DNA of 64,000 nt, taken from positions 60,557 to 124,556 of the forward strand of contig CAKTTB010000006.1 of NCBI GenBank assembly GCA_934613505.1. The letters run 5' to 3'. The translations under genes and the position numbers were made by a program. Under the pieces are notes generated by a model that had not been told where the DNA came from, did not search any database, and saw nothing but the letters and a program-made list of their open reading frames with translations. Numbering within the stretch: position 1 is the stretch's first letter; every line of letters begins with the position of its first letter. The stretch is from an uncultured Oscillospiraceae bacterium (GTDB lineage Bacteria; Bacillota; Clostridia; Oscillospirales; Oscillospiraceae). This document shows, piece after piece, positions 37,746 to 46,727 of the stretch.

Positions 37746-39206
37746 ATGGAAGACCGCAACCAGACCCAGTCCCCGCAGGAGGCAGCACAGACGCCGGAGC
37801 AGCCGGATTCTGTCGACGCCCTGCTGGAAGACGTCAAATCCCTGCTTGGGGAATCCGATGAAGCGATCGCGGAGCAGGAACCGGAGGAAGCCTCCGCGCC
37901 TGCGGAGGAGCCGATGACGGCGGACGATGTGCAGATCGACTATGGGAAGTTCTATGGAGAGCCGGTCGGTCAGCCGCAGACGCCGCTGACGTATTATGAG
38001 CAGTCAAAGCCTGCCTATCAGCGTGCGCGCCGCGCGGAATATGAGCGTATCCGCGAGCAGGAGCGTATGGCCAGAGCCGCACGTCAGCAGGAACTGGAGC
38101 GACAGGACGAAGCGATCGCCAGACAGAAGCGGCATGGAAAGCATCAGCCGAAGCCCCGCCGGAGCGCGGCGGAATACGCCGAGTGGCTCTACAGCCAGGG
38201 ACTGAGCGACGAAGAAGAGCATGTGCGTACCGAGCAGCAGATGAAGCTCGCACAGCCGGAAAAAAGGCAGCGGCCGCCCAAAAAGGAAAAGCCGCGCCGC
38301 GGCGGTACTTGGCGGGTGATCCTTGTGCTGGTCCTGCTGCTTGCCATCGGCGCGGCGGCGTTCCACTTTATTCTGGCTCGGCAGCCGGAATCGGACACGG
38401 CACTCTCTGCGCGGAAGCCGGGCTGCGCAACGATCCTTGTCGCCGGTACAGATGAGGGCGGCTACCGCACCGACTCCATGATGCTCGTCAACGTCGACCG
38501 CGAGACAAAGGCCATCAGTCTGGTCTCCATCCCGCGCGATACGCTGATCTACTGTGAATACTCCGTCCCGAAGATCAATTCCGCCTACGGCTGGGCCGGC
38601 GGCGGCGAGAGCGGCATGCAGGAGCTGCTGCTGCGGGTGTCGGAGATCATCGGCTTCGAGCCAGACGGCTATGTGGTCGTCGACCTGAATGTCTTTGAGC
38701 AGCTGGTTGATCTCATGGGCGGCATCACGTTTGAAGTGCCGGTCGATATGCACTATAATGACCCTACGCAGGGGCTGAGCATCGATCTGCAGGCCGGCAA
38801 GCAGCACCTGAATGGAAATCAGGCCATGCAGGTGGCGCGCTTCCGCTCCGGCTATGCGACGGCTGACCTCGGCCGCATCGAGGTGCAGCGGGATCTCGTC
38901 TCGGCTGCGCTGCGGCAGTGGGTCTCGCCCAAGGGACTGCTGCATTTGCCGAAGGCGCTGAAGCTGATCGAAGAATCCTCCAACACAAGTCTGACCAAAT
39001 CCAACCTTCTGTGGCTGGTCGAGAGCTTTTTGCTTTGCAGCCGCAGCAGCATCCGGACGGCGACGCTGCCCGGAGCCGCGGCGAATTTCTCAAGCGGCTC
39101 GTATTATGTGCTTGATGCGTCCGGCGTTGCGGAGATGGTCAACGAATATCTGAACCCATATGAGAAAGGAGTGCAGGCGGATCAGCTGTATATCCGCGCT
39201 GGCTGA
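37746..39206 (+). CDS. LytR-CpsA-Psr (LCP) family wall-polymer ligase
   Basis: LCP proteins attach lipid-linked polymers such as teichoic acids to peptidoglycan. The 486-aa protein has an unusually long, charged cytoplasmic N-terminus (about 185 residues, many Glu/Gln/Arg and coiled-coil-like), one membrane helix (about 190-210) and then the LCP domain (IPRDTLIY, RTDSMMLVNVD, KINSAYGWAGG, RFRSGYATADLGRIEVQRDL). GGAGA precedes the ATG. The TagA-like glycosyltransferase at 29019 and UppP at 45729 could belong to the same wall-polymer economy. It is followed within 5 bases by a ProX-like gene. Confidence 0.9.
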   Translation: MEDRNQTQSPQEAAQTPEQPDSVDALLEDVKSLLGESDEAIAEQEPEEASAPAEEPMTADDVQIDYGKFYGEPVGQPQTPLTYYEQSKPAYQRARRAEYERIREQERMARAARQQELERQDEAIARQKRHGKHQPKPRRSAAEYAEWLYSQGLSDEEEHVRTEQQMKLAQPEKRQRPPKKEKPRRGGTWRVILVLVLLLAIGAAAFHFILARQPESDTALSARKPGCATILVAGTDEGGYRTDSMMLVNVDRETKAISLVSIPRDTLIYCEYSVPKINSAYGWAGGGESGMQELLLRVSEIIGFEPDGYVVVDLNVFEQLVDLMGGITFEVPVDMHYNDPTQGLSIDLQAGKQHLNGNQAMQVARFRSGYATADLGRIEVQRDLVSAALRQWVSPKGLLHLPKALKLIEESSNTSLTKSNLLWLVESFLLCSRSSIRTATLPGAAANFSSGSYYVLDASGVAEMVNEYLNPYEKGVQADQLYIRAG

Positions 39207-39211
39207 GGACT

Positions 39212-39769
39212 ATGTACGTCAATCCCGTAAAATTTGAGGGGCGGCCGGATGATATGACCGGCAGGCTCGAAAAGGAGCAGCGCTGCTATGCGCTGCTGGA
39301 CAGCCTGCAGATCCCCTACAGCCGTGTTGACCACGACTTTGCCGACACCATCGAGGCCTGCGAGGCCGTCGAGCAGGTGCTGGGTGAAAAGATCTGCAAG
39401 AATCTGTTCCTCTGCAACCGGCAGAAGACGCAGTTTTATCTTCTCATGCTGGAAGGGGAGAAGGTCTTCAAGACCAAGGACCTTTCCAAACAGCTCGGCG
39501 TGGCGCGGCTGTCCTTTGCCGCGCCTGAGGACATGGAGCGGTATCTGGACATCACGCCCGGCTCTGTCAGCGTGCTTGGCCTTATGAACGACACGGAGAA
39601 CGCCGTGCAGCTCGTCATCGACCAGCCGATCGCGGAGTCCGAACGGATCGGCTGCCACCCGTGCATCAATTCCTCCACGCTTTCCATCGCCACGCAGGAT
39701 ATCCTGACAAAAGTCCTCCCGGCTGTTCACCATACGCCGATCATTGTATCGCTCCCTGACCCGGAATAA
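39212..39769 (+). CDS. ProX/PrdX-type aminoacyl-tRNA deacylase (YbaK-like, trans-editing)
   Basis: The 185-aa protein is a free-standing editing domain related to ProRS INS/YbaK. It has DHDFADTIEACEAVEQVLGEKICKNLFLCNR and KDLSKQLGVARLSFA, and the conserved glycine-rich GSVSVLGLMND and IGCHPCINSSTLSI segment. PrdX/ProX deacylates Ala-tRNA(Pro). It starts 5 bases after the LCP gene, so it is probably co-transcribed, although it has no functional tie to it. A second trans-editing protein (YbaK) lies at 49347. Confidence 0.88.
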   Translation: MYVNPVKFEGRPDDMTGRLEKEQRCYALLDSLQIPYSRVDHDFADTIEACEAVEQVLGEKICKNLFLCNRQKTQFYLLMLEGEKVFKTKDLSKQLGVARLSFAAPEDMERYLDITPGSVSVLGLMNDTENAVQLVIDQPIAESERIGCHPCINSSTLSIATQDILTKVLPAVHHTPIIVSLPDPE

Positions 39770-39771
39770 AC

Positions 39772-39810
39772 ACACCGTCTTCTCCAATGTGGGAAGACGG
39801 TGTTTCCTTT
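39772..39810 (+). terminator. Terminator of the LCP-ProX unit
   Basis: ACACCGTCTTC and its complement (39772-39782, 39793-39803) enclose a 10-base loop, followed by TTTCCTTT, right after the ProX stop. Confidence 0.75.
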
Positions 39811-39970
39811 GCCGGTGCATCAAAAACTCTGTTACGATTCTGAAACCGCTTTGAAATTCATTTGAAATACTTGCTGATAGGCCGATTTTATTAGTTTACA
39901 TAAAATAATTAAGATTTCTTAAAAAATTGATTTTCTCCGGGAAAACAGGGAAAAGTGCGGAAACCATCTA

Positions 39971-39999
39971 TTGCGTTCTGGAAAGCACTGTGCTACGAT
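39971..39999 (+). promoter_or_regulatory. Promoter for the SLH surface protein gene
   Basis: TTGCGT (39971-39976) and TACGAT (39994-39999) are 17 bases apart. The transcript would start near 40006 and carry a 130-base leader. Confidence 0.6.
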
Positions 40000-40005
40000 A
40001 TATAT

Positions 40006-40112
40006 GGATAAAAGACAGCTCAGGCTCAATGAAGGCGGCCAAAGCTGCCGACCGGAGCGTACACGGCCTTCCGTGTGCGTCCTATGGGATACCGGCGCAA
40101 CCCACCGCCGGA
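40006..40112 (+). other. Structured 5' leader of the SLH surface protein mRNA
   Basis: Within the ~130-base leader I see three hairpins: GGCGGC/GCTGCC with a CAAA loop (40034-40049), a long stem ACACGG/CCGTGT extended by GCGT/GCGT pairs (about 40057-40080), and CCGGCG/CGCCGG (40092-40111) just before the AAGGAGG ribosome-binding site. No terminator U-tract follows. A leader this ordered suggests regulation of translation, perhaps by a ligand or protein, but it does not match a riboswitch class that I can name with confidence. The preceding 160 bases (39811-39970) are AT-rich and hold nothing I can call. Confidence 0.4.
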
Positions 40113-40135
40113 GAACAAATCAAGGAGGAAGATTT

Positions 40136-42208
40136 ATGAAAAAACGTTTATTGGCTCTGATCCTGTGCCTCGTCATGGTGATCGGACTTGTGCCGACGGT
40201 TTTCGCGGCTGAAGGCGATCCAATCACGGTCGCTTTTGCTGCAAATCTCAGCAAGAAACCCGACGAACTCACCGGCCTGTATGGACCGGTCGTGGAAAAG
40301 CAATTTGTGCAGGGCGCTGAATCCAAGACGGAGGATGCTATCCCTGTACCGAGCGGTAAGGCAGGTTATCATTTTGTCGGATGGTCCCGCGTCAACAAAG
40401 ACAAAACTGCACTGTTCACGTTTGGCACCGATAAGTACCCGACTGAAGATACTCTGACGCTGTATGCAATCTGGGAGCTGGATTCTGTCGAGACCGATAC
40501 CTTCACTGTTACCTATCGCACCCCGGATTCTGTATTCTCCACCTCGTCTCAGGTCAATAAGGGCGACAGAATCACCGTGCAGGGCTGCGACTGGCCTGCG
40601 CCGGAGGGCATGACCTTTGACGGCTGGCAGGCGCAGGACGGCAAAACCTACAAGCAGGGTGACGTGATCTACAATGTACAGTCCGACTGGGAATTTGTGG
40701 CTGTCTTTACGCAGAAGTCGGAATCCGTGAAGGTCCGCTTCCACGACTACGATAACGACGGCGCATACACGCACGTGACTGCTGCAGTTGCCGCCAACAT
40801 CAGGCTGAACCTGAACGGCGGCAGATACCTTGGCACGGCTGACGTTACATACGGCGATGAGGCCTATGTCATTGTCACCGGCAACGAAAATGTTCAGACG
40901 ATCGCGGACGCAGAAAAGTCCGGCGTGACGTTTGCGGGCTGGAAGCTGTCCGAGGAGGACGGCATGATCGCACTGACGGCCATGTGGAAGGATACGTCCG
41001 CGATTAAGTACAAGATCTATTTTGACGATTATGACGATGCCTGCAAGTATCTGGAGTTGGAGAAGGACAGCACATTCATTGTTGACCCGAACGGCGGCTC
41101 GGTCAAATTTGAAGGGGAGACCTTCAGCATCGTAAAGGCCTATACAGTCTCCAAGAATTACACGCTGGCAGACGCGGCGCGCGACGATTACCGGTTCCTC
41201 GGCTGGGACGTCACGAACTACGGCACGAAGACGATCTTTACCGCCATGTGGGCGAAGATCAGCTCCACAACGTATACCATCAAGTATTGGGATTACGATA
41301 CCAATAAATACGCCTACGAGACGGTCACGTCCGGCGACAGCATCATCATCGATCCGAACGGCGGCAGCGTGAAGTGGTACGGCACGACGATCTCTTCCAA
41401 GAAGACGATCACCTCCATCCGCTCCGACCGCATCCTTGACGATGCCACCAGAACCGGCTATACCTTCTACGGCTGGGATCTGACCTACTCGGGCGGCAAG
41501 CCGGTCTTTACGGCCATGTGGTCGAAGCGCATCGACACTGTCCCGTATATGCTCAACGGTGTTGACCACTACGCGTACATCAAGGGCTATCCGAACGGCA
41601 CGTTCAAGCCCGACGCGACCATCACCCGTGCAGAGGTCTCCACGATCTTCTACCGCCTGCTGACGGATTCGACCCGCAAGGCGTATACCACCAGCTATAA
41701 CACCTTCAAGGATGTTCCGGCAAGTGCATGGTATAACACCGCTGTGTCCACCATGGCGAAGCTCGGCATCATCACCGGCGGCAGCGACGGCTATTTCCGC
41801 CCGAATGATCCCATCACAAGAGCAGAAATGGCGGCCATGATCGCCCGCTGCGACGGCGGCTATTACAGCAGCACATATTCGGGCTTCACGGATATCAACG
41901 GCCACTGGGCATCCAGCTACATCGCAAGAGCCTATGAGCTCGGCTGGATCACCGGCTACGGCTCCACCTACGCGCCGGACCGCAACCTCTCCCGTGCAGA
42001 GTCCGTCGCGATCCTGAACCGCGTTCTGAACCGCGCGCCGCAGTACACCTCTGATCTGCTGAAGAGCATGACCACGTTCTCCGACGTCGGCACGAACGCA
42101 TGGTACTATCTGGACGTTCAGGAAGCTGCCAACAGCCACACCTACACCAGAAGAACCAACGGCTACGAATCCTGGGATAAGCTCACCGCCAACCCCAGCT
42201 GGATGTAA
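40136..42208 (+). CDS. S-layer homology (SLH) surface protein with InlB-type repeats
   Basis: The 690-aa protein has a signal peptide (MKKRLLALILCLVMVIGLVP, cleavage near VFAAEG). Residues about 30-465 are a series of InlB/Flg_new-like repeat units, each ending in a GW-type strand and aromatic-W stop (HFVGWSRV, FDGWQAQDG, FAGWKLSE, FLGWDVTN, FYGWDLTY; the last three followed by ALTAMW or FTAMW). The last ~215 residues are three SLH domains (ITRAEVSTIFYRLL, ITRAEMAAMIARC, LSRAESVAILNRVL) that should bind pyruvylated wall polymer. It is probably displayed on the surface as adhesin or matrix protein. AGGAGG precedes the ATG; a structured leader precedes that. Confidence 0.9.
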   Translation: MKKRLLALILCLVMVIGLVPTVFAAEGDPITVAFAANLSKKPDELTGLYGPVVEKQFVQGAESKTEDAIPVPSGKAGYHFVGWSRVNKDKTALFTFGTDKYPTEDTLTLYAIWELDSVETDTFTVTYRTPDSVFSTSSQVNKGDRITVQGCDWPAPEGMTFDGWQAQDGKTYKQGDVIYNVQSDWEFVAVFTQKSESVKVRFHDYDNDGAYTHVTAAVAANIRLNLNGGRYLGTADVTYGDEAYVIVTGNENVQTIADAEKSGVTFAGWKLSEEDGMIALTAMWKDTSAIKYKIYFDDYDDACKYLELEKDSTFIVDPNGGSVKFEGETFSIVKAYTVSKNYTLADAARDDYRFLGWDVTNYGTKTIFTAMWAKISSTTYTIKYWDYDTNKYAYETVTSGDSIIIDPNGGSVKWYGTTISSKKTITSIRSDRILDDATRTGYTFYGWDLTYSGGKPVFTAMWSKRIDTVPYMLNGVDHYAYIKGYPNGTFKPDATITRAEVSTIFYRLLTDSTRKAYTTSYNTFKDVPASAWYNTAVSTMAKLGIITGGSDGYFRPNDPITRAEMAAMIARCDGGYYSSTYSGFTDINGHWASSYIARAYELGWITGYGSTYAPDRNLSRAESVAILNRVLNRAPQYTSDLLKSMTTFSDVGTNAWYYLDVQEAANSHTYTRRTNGYESWDKLTANPSWM

Positions 42209-42220
42209 TCAAATATCAAA

Positions 42221-42250
42221 AGAGGAGGGGCAGCTTAGCTGCCCCTCTCT
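42221..42250 (+). terminator. First hairpin after the SLH gene
   Basis: AGGGGCAGC and its complement form a GC-rich stem around TTA (about 42226-42247), flanked by AGAG and CTCT. It lacks a U-tract and probably works with the next hairpin. Confidence 0.6.
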
Positions 42251-42256
42251 TGTCTA

Positions 42257-42293
42257 TAAAAATGTCCTCGCTCAACGAGCGAGGACATTTTTA
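42257..42293. terminator. Bidirectional terminator between the SLH and ECF genes
   Basis: A perfect 17-base stem starting TAAAAATGTCC (42257-42273 with 42277-42293) around an AAC loop has A- and T-runs on its flanks, so it serves both convergent genes. Confidence 0.9.
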
Positions 42294-42298
42294 TAAAT

Positions 42299-42895
42299 TT
42301 ACTTCTCCAGCTGTTTCTTTACAACCTGGACGATCCGTGCGATGGCGGCGCTCAGGACGGCGTTGACGCAGAACTCAACGAGAAAGTTGACGCCGATGAA
42401 GGCGACAAAAAGGAAATACACGATGTTGGTGCCGCCTGCATAGCTCTGCAGGACAGGCTTGAAGACCGTCAGCATGCCGATCGCGAAAACGCCGGTATTG
42501 ACGATCGGGGCGATCAGCGCCGCGCAGATGCAGGACAGCGTCTGCTTTTTCTGCAGTGCCTTTGCCACAAGACCGGCGCACAGGCCGCACAGAACGGCCT
42601 TGCCGACGCAGACAACAACGAGCCAGAACGGACTTGCGACCCACAGCACATTCGTGAACTTGTCAGCGCCGCTGATACCGGCGATCAGGCAGACAATGCC
42701 GAACACTGCGCCAAGTCCCGCGCCTGCGGCAGGCCCAAACAGAATTGCGCCGATGACGATCGGAACGAGCGTCAGAGAGATCGGGACAGGCCCGATCCGG
42801 ATGCCGCTTGCCACGGTTTGCAGCACAACGACCAGCGCAGCCAGCAAGGCCAGCGAGGTCAGACGAACGATGGATGCATGATTTTTGCTTTTCAT
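42299..42895 (-). CDS. ECF transporter S component (vitamin uptake)
   Basis: The 198-aa membrane protein has six hydrophobic segments and the ECF S-component pattern (LTSLALLAALVVVLQTVASG, RIGPVPISLTLVPIVIGAIL, FGPAAGAGLGAVFGI near residues 15-75). S components bind a vitamin or precursor and work with a shared EcfA-EcfT energising module, not found in this window. The substrate cannot be named. The ATG at 42895 has AGGAGG 5 bases upstream. The spoIIIE stop lies 92 bases upstream on the same strand. Confidence 0.85.
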   Translation of the reverse strand: MKSKNHASIVRLTSLALLAALVVVLQTVASGIRIGPVPISLTLVPIVIGAILFGPAAGAGLGAVFGIVCLIAGISGADKFTNVLWVASPFWLVVVCVGKAVLCGLCAGLVAKALQKKQTLSCICAALIAPIVNTGVFAIGMLTVFKPVLQSYAGGTNIVYFLFVAFIGVNFLVEFCVNAVLSAAIARIVQVVKKQLEK

Positions 42896-42987
42896 AAGTT
42901 CCTCCTGCTGTCGCTCCGGGTATCCCGGATGCAACGCAAATATTTTACCACGGGTTTGCCCGATGATAACAAAACAGATTACACAGA

Positions 42988-45714
42988 TTACGGGATTTCC
43001 TCCTCGACCGGGGGATTGGGGACGGCGGTGCCGTCCTTCATGGCTTGCCACTGCTCGCGCGAAAGAAGAAGCTGCCGCGGCTTGGAGCCTTCAAACGGGC
43101 CGACGATGCCGCGCTCTTCCATCTCGTCCATGATGCGCGCCGCGCGCGCATAGCCGAGTTTCAGACGGCGCTGGAGCATGGAAACGGACGCCTGCCCGGT
43201 CTCCATGATGACGTCGACCGCCGCCGGGAGCATTTCGTCGCCGTCAGAGCTGTCTGTCTCTGCGGCTGTGCTGCTGCCGGAGCTGCCGGAACCGGATTTC
43301 CCGCTCTCTGCGGCTTTTTTATCGATCTCGGCCATGACGGTGTCGGAATACTCCGCTTCGCTGGACGATTTGATGAACGTGACGATGTCCTGCACCTCAC
43401 CGTCGGTGATGAAGCAGCCCTGCACACGCTTGGGCTTGCCCTGACCGAGCGGTGCATAGAGCATATCGCCCTTGCCGACGAGCTTTTCCGCGCCCGCGGT
43501 GTCCAGAATGATGCGCGATTCCATCGCGGAAGCGACGGCGAACGCGATACGCGAGGGGATATTGGCCTTCATGAGGCCGGTAATGACGTCCGCAGACGGA
43601 CGCTGCGTGGCGATGACCAGATGAATGCCGGAGGCACGGCCCATCTGCGCGATGCGGCAGATCGACTCTTCGACTTCCTTCGCTGCGACCAGCATGAGGT
43701 CTGCCAGCTCGTCGATCACGACGACGATCTGCGGCATCGGCTCAAGATCGTCGTCAGAGGACATCCGCGCCTGATTGTTATACGATTCCAGATCGCGTAC
43801 GCCCGCATCTGCCATCATGCGATAGCGGCGCATCATTTCCGTGACAGCCCACTGCAGGCTGCCTGCGGCCTTTTTGGGATCCGTGACGACCGGGATGAGC
43901 AGATGCGGAATGCCGTTGTAAATGCCAAGCTCGACCATCTTCGGGTCGATCATGATGAGCTTGACCTCCTCGGGCTTCGCCTTATACAGAAGCGAGATGA
44001 TCAGGCTGTTCATGCAGACGGATTTACCGGAGCCGGTCGTACCGGCGATCAGCAGATGCGGCAGCTTGCCGATATCACCGATGATGCGGTTGCCGCCGAT
44101 ATCCTTGCCGACGGCAAAGGACACGCGGGATTTGCATTTTTCAAATTCCGGGGAATCGATGACCTCGCGCGCCATGACGACGGAGACGATCCGATTCGGG
44201 ACTTCGATGCCGACGACTGAGATCTTATCCGGGATGGCTGCGATCCGGACACCGGAGGCGCCCAGCGCAAGCGCGATGTCGTCCGACAGATTTGTAACCT
44301 TGGAGAGCTTGACGCCGCGCTGCAGCTCCAGCTCATATCGTGTGACCGACGGGCCGCGTGTGACGTTGATGATGTGAGCCTCGATGCCGAACGACTGCAG
44401 CGTATCGCTCAGCCGCTCAGCGTTCTGGCGCATTTCCTCTGTTCCGTCGTGCGCCTGACCGCTTCCTGCCTTGAGCAGCTCGACCGGCGGAAACTGATAC
44501 TCGGGCTTCTGCGGCTCCTGCTGGCCGATCTCCTGCGCGATCTGCGCAGCTTCCAGTTGCACGTCCTCTTTTTTGACCGTTTCGGGCTGTTCCGGGATCT
44601 GAAGCGGGGGCAGCTCTTCTTCGACAGGCTCCGGCTCGGGTTTTGAAACCGGCTTCGGCGCATCGTAATGCTCGATGACGAGCGGCGGCATCTGCTTTGG
44701 CCGGGACATGGGAATGACGTTGACAGCCGGGGTCTCCTGTACCGGTTCCTCCGGTGCGGTTTCTTTGAGTTCCTCCGGCTGCACCGGGCGTTCCGCGATC
44801 AGCGCGTCAAACTGCGATTTATAATCCGTATGTACCGGTGCCTGCGGCGCTTCCTGCACTGCAGGCACCTCTTCCGGTACCGGCTGCTGAGGCGTTTTTG
44901 CCTGCCTGCGGCTGTTTTCTACAAATACATCAGGACGCATGGGTGAAGAACGCTTTCCGGAAGACTTCTTTTCCGCCTGCTCAGGCAGGGGAGGATCGTC
45001 CACCGGCAGATCAAATTCCTGCATGCGGGAGGCCCGGCGCTGCTCGGCGCGCTGGGTATGCTCGATATGGCGGGTCGCGACGGAGTCGACGAGTACCTGC
45101 GCGGGATCCTTATGCTCGCGCTGCGGCTCGGCATATTCTGCGCGCGGTCTGTTTTTGATGGCGGAGACAATGCTGGCAACGGTCATATTGAGGCTTGTGA
45201 TCAGGCTCAGCAACATGCCGATGATGATGACGATCACCGCGCCGACGCGGCTGATCAGCAGGGAAAGTACGCTTGCCAGCCCACCGGAGAGTACGCCGCC
45301 GGCTGTTCCGCCGATCCCGCCGTCCCAGAGCGCGGCGATCAGGCTCCAGTCCCAGTCGGCTTCAAACTTCCCGCCGACCAGATGCACAAGGCTTCCGATC
45401 AGCGCAGCCGTCAGAAACGTACACGTGACCCGGAGCGCGACCGGGCGGCCGTCGTGCAGGATGAGGATCAGAAAGCTCATCACAAAGGAGAACGGCAGGA
45501 TATAGAACCCCGCACCGATCAGCCCCTTAAAAAGAGCTGTCAGAAGGTTCAGGATCGCCGCGTTGATGCGGAAGCAGCACAAAACTGTCAGCAGCGCCAG
45601 CACAAGGCAGACGCACGCGCCGACCTCACGCCGGATGGGCGTGCGGCTTTGCTTCTGCGGCGTTTTTTTCCGGCTGCGGGAGCCGGTAGATTTTCTTTTG
45701 TTCGTGGTAGCCAT
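42988..45714 (-). CDS. spoIIIE: DNA translocase SpoIIIE/FtsK
   Basis: This is the ATP-driven DNA pump that clears chromosomes from the septum or forespore. The 908-aa protein has four membrane helices (about residues 30-190), a long Pro/Glu/Gln-rich linker (about 220-420), the motor with Walker A GTTGSGKS and Walker B VVVIDELADLM, and a C-terminal gamma winged-helix domain (SVSMLQRRLKLGYARAARIM) that reads chromosome orientation. The ATG at 45714 has GAGGTG 10 bases upstream; the open frame to 45777 is not family-like. It lies 14 bases downstream of uppP on the same strand. Confidence 0.94.
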   Translation of the reverse strand: MATTNKRKSTGSRSRKKTPQKQSRTPIRREVGACVCLVLALLTVLCCFRINAAILNLLTALFKGLIGAGFYILPFSFVMSFLILILHDGRPVALRVTCTFLTAALIGSLVHLVGGKFEADWDWSLIAALWDGGIGGTAGGVLSGGLASVLSLLISRVGAVIVIIIGMLLSLITSLNMTVASIVSAIKNRPRAEYAEPQREHKDPAQVLVDSVATRHIEHTQRAEQRRASRMQEFDLPVDDPPLPEQAEKKSSGKRSSPMRPDVFVENSRRQAKTPQQPVPEEVPAVQEAPQAPVHTDYKSQFDALIAERPVQPEELKETAPEEPVQETPAVNVIPMSRPKQMPPLVIEHYDAPKPVSKPEPEPVEEELPPLQIPEQPETVKKEDVQLEAAQIAQEIGQQEPQKPEYQFPPVELLKAGSGQAHDGTEEMRQNAERLSDTLQSFGIEAHIINVTRGPSVTRYELELQRGVKLSKVTNLSDDIALALGASGVRIAAIPDKISVVGIEVPNRIVSVVMAREVIDSPEFEKCKSRVSFAVGKDIGGNRIIGDIGKLPHLLIAGTTGSGKSVCMNSLIISLLYKAKPEEVKLIMIDPKMVELGIYNGIPHLLIPVVTDPKKAAGSLQWAVTEMMRRYRMMADAGVRDLESYNNQARMSSDDDLEPMPQIVVVIDELADLMLVAAKEVEESICRIAQMGRASGIHLVIATQRPSADVITGLMKANIPSRIAFAVASAMESRIILDTAGAEKLVGKGDMLYAPLGQGKPKRVQGCFITDGEVQDIVTFIKSSSEAEYSDTVMAEIDKKAAESGKSGSGSSGSSTAAETDSSDGDEMLPAAVDVIMETGQASVSMLQRRLKLGYARAARIMDEMEERGIVGPFEGSKPRQLLLSREQWQAMKDGTAVPNPPVEEEIP

Positions 45715-45728
45715 GGAATCGATACACC

Positions 45729-46559
45729 TCACGAGATCAGGGACAGGATGATCGTCAGAAGACCTGCACCCCAGCAATAATAGCAGAATCCGCCGAATTT
45801 TCCGCGCTGGACGATGCGGTTCAGCGCAAAGATGGCGAGATAGCCGAATACGAATGCGGCGGCGACGCCGCAGAGATACATGGGTACCTCAGACCAGATA
45901 ATACCGGCTGAGATTGCCTTGACGAGGGAAAGAAGATTCGCGCCCAGCACAGCAGGGATCGAGAGGAAGAAGGAGAAGCGGACAGCAAAGCTCCGATCCA
46001 GTCCGCGCAGCATCCCGACGGAGATCGTCGTCCCGGAGCGCGACAAGCCCGGAACGACAGCAATCATCTGCGCAAGGCCGACAATCAGCGCGTCGGCGAG
46101 CGTCATGGCGCGCTCCGACTTGTTGCCATGGCCGTACCGGTCGGCTGCAAGCAGGAGAAAGCCCGTGGCGATCAGTGCAAAGCCGATGAAGAACGTGTCA
46201 TAGAACAGGGAATCCAGCAGATCGCTGAGGAAGGCCGCCGGGATCAGCGGGAGCGTCGCGATGATGAGAAACAGGATCAGCCGCCGTCTGGCCGGGTCCG
46301 GCTTTTCCCGGCGATTCAGCTTTTTGAGGTGCAGCATCAGAAGCCCCTCGCGGCACAAGCCCTTCAGCTGTGTCCGATAGGCAAGAATGACGGCTCCGAG
46401 CGTCCCCAGGTGCAGCAGCACGTCAAAGAGCATCTGGTTTTCCAAATCGCCGATGCGCAGAAAATTCTGCAGAATTGCCAGATGGCCTGAGCTGGAGATC
46501 GGCAGAAACTCTGCCAGGCCCTGTATGATACCAAGTAGAATGGCGGTCCAATAGGTCAT
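45729..46559 (-). CDS. uppP: Undecaprenyl-diphosphate phosphatase
   Basis: UppP dephosphorylates undecaprenyl diphosphate so that the lipid carrier can be reused for peptidoglycan and other wall polymers; overexpression gives bacitracin resistance. The 276-aa integral membrane protein has the two signature motifs, GLAEFLPISSSGHLAIL (about residues 12-28) and VVPGLSRSGTTISVG. The start at 46559 has GGAGG 6 bases upstream. Linked genes are spoIIIE just downstream, so co-transcription is likely. Confidence 0.95.
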   Translation of the reverse strand: MTYWTAILLGIIQGLAEFLPISSSGHLAILQNFLRIGDLENQMLFDVLLHLGTLGAVILAYRTQLKGLCREGLLMLHLKKLNRREKPDPARRRLILFLIIATLPLIPAAFLSDLLDSLFYDTFFIGFALIATGFLLLAADRYGHGNKSERAMTLADALIVGLAQMIAVVPGLSRSGTTISVGMLRGLDRSFAVRFSFFLSIPAVLGANLLSLVKAISAGIIWSEVPMYLCGVAAAFVFGYLAIFALNRIVQRGKFGGFCYYCWGAGLLTIILSLIS

Positions 46560-46654
46560 ACCATGCCTCCGTCCGGAAAGTCGCACCCGGCAGGCCGGAT
46601 GCACATACACATTTATATTAGCACAAACTACAGAATATTTCCACTGAACGTTCG

Positions 46655-46687
46655 AAAAAAAGCTCCGCGGGATTTTTCCCGCGGAGC
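46655..46687 (-). terminator. Terminator of pyk
   Basis: GCTCCGCGGGA and its complement form an 11-base stem (46662-46687) with a TTTT loop. Read leftward it is followed by TTTTTTT (46655-46661), so it terminates pyk, 40 bases past the stop codon, before uppP. Confidence 0.88.
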
Positions 46688-46727
46688 GGCATACATGAAA
46701 ACGGAGAGAAACAGTGAAAAAGCTGCC

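Noticed and set aside
40006..40112. Cyclic-di-GMP-I riboswitch upstream of the SLH gene
   Set aside because: The conserved tetraloop stem and core bases are not present; only the location is suggestive, so no class was assigned.
40220..41530. CRISPR-like repeats in the SLH gene
   Set aside because: The repeats are degenerate protein-level InlB units within one frame, without uniform spacers.
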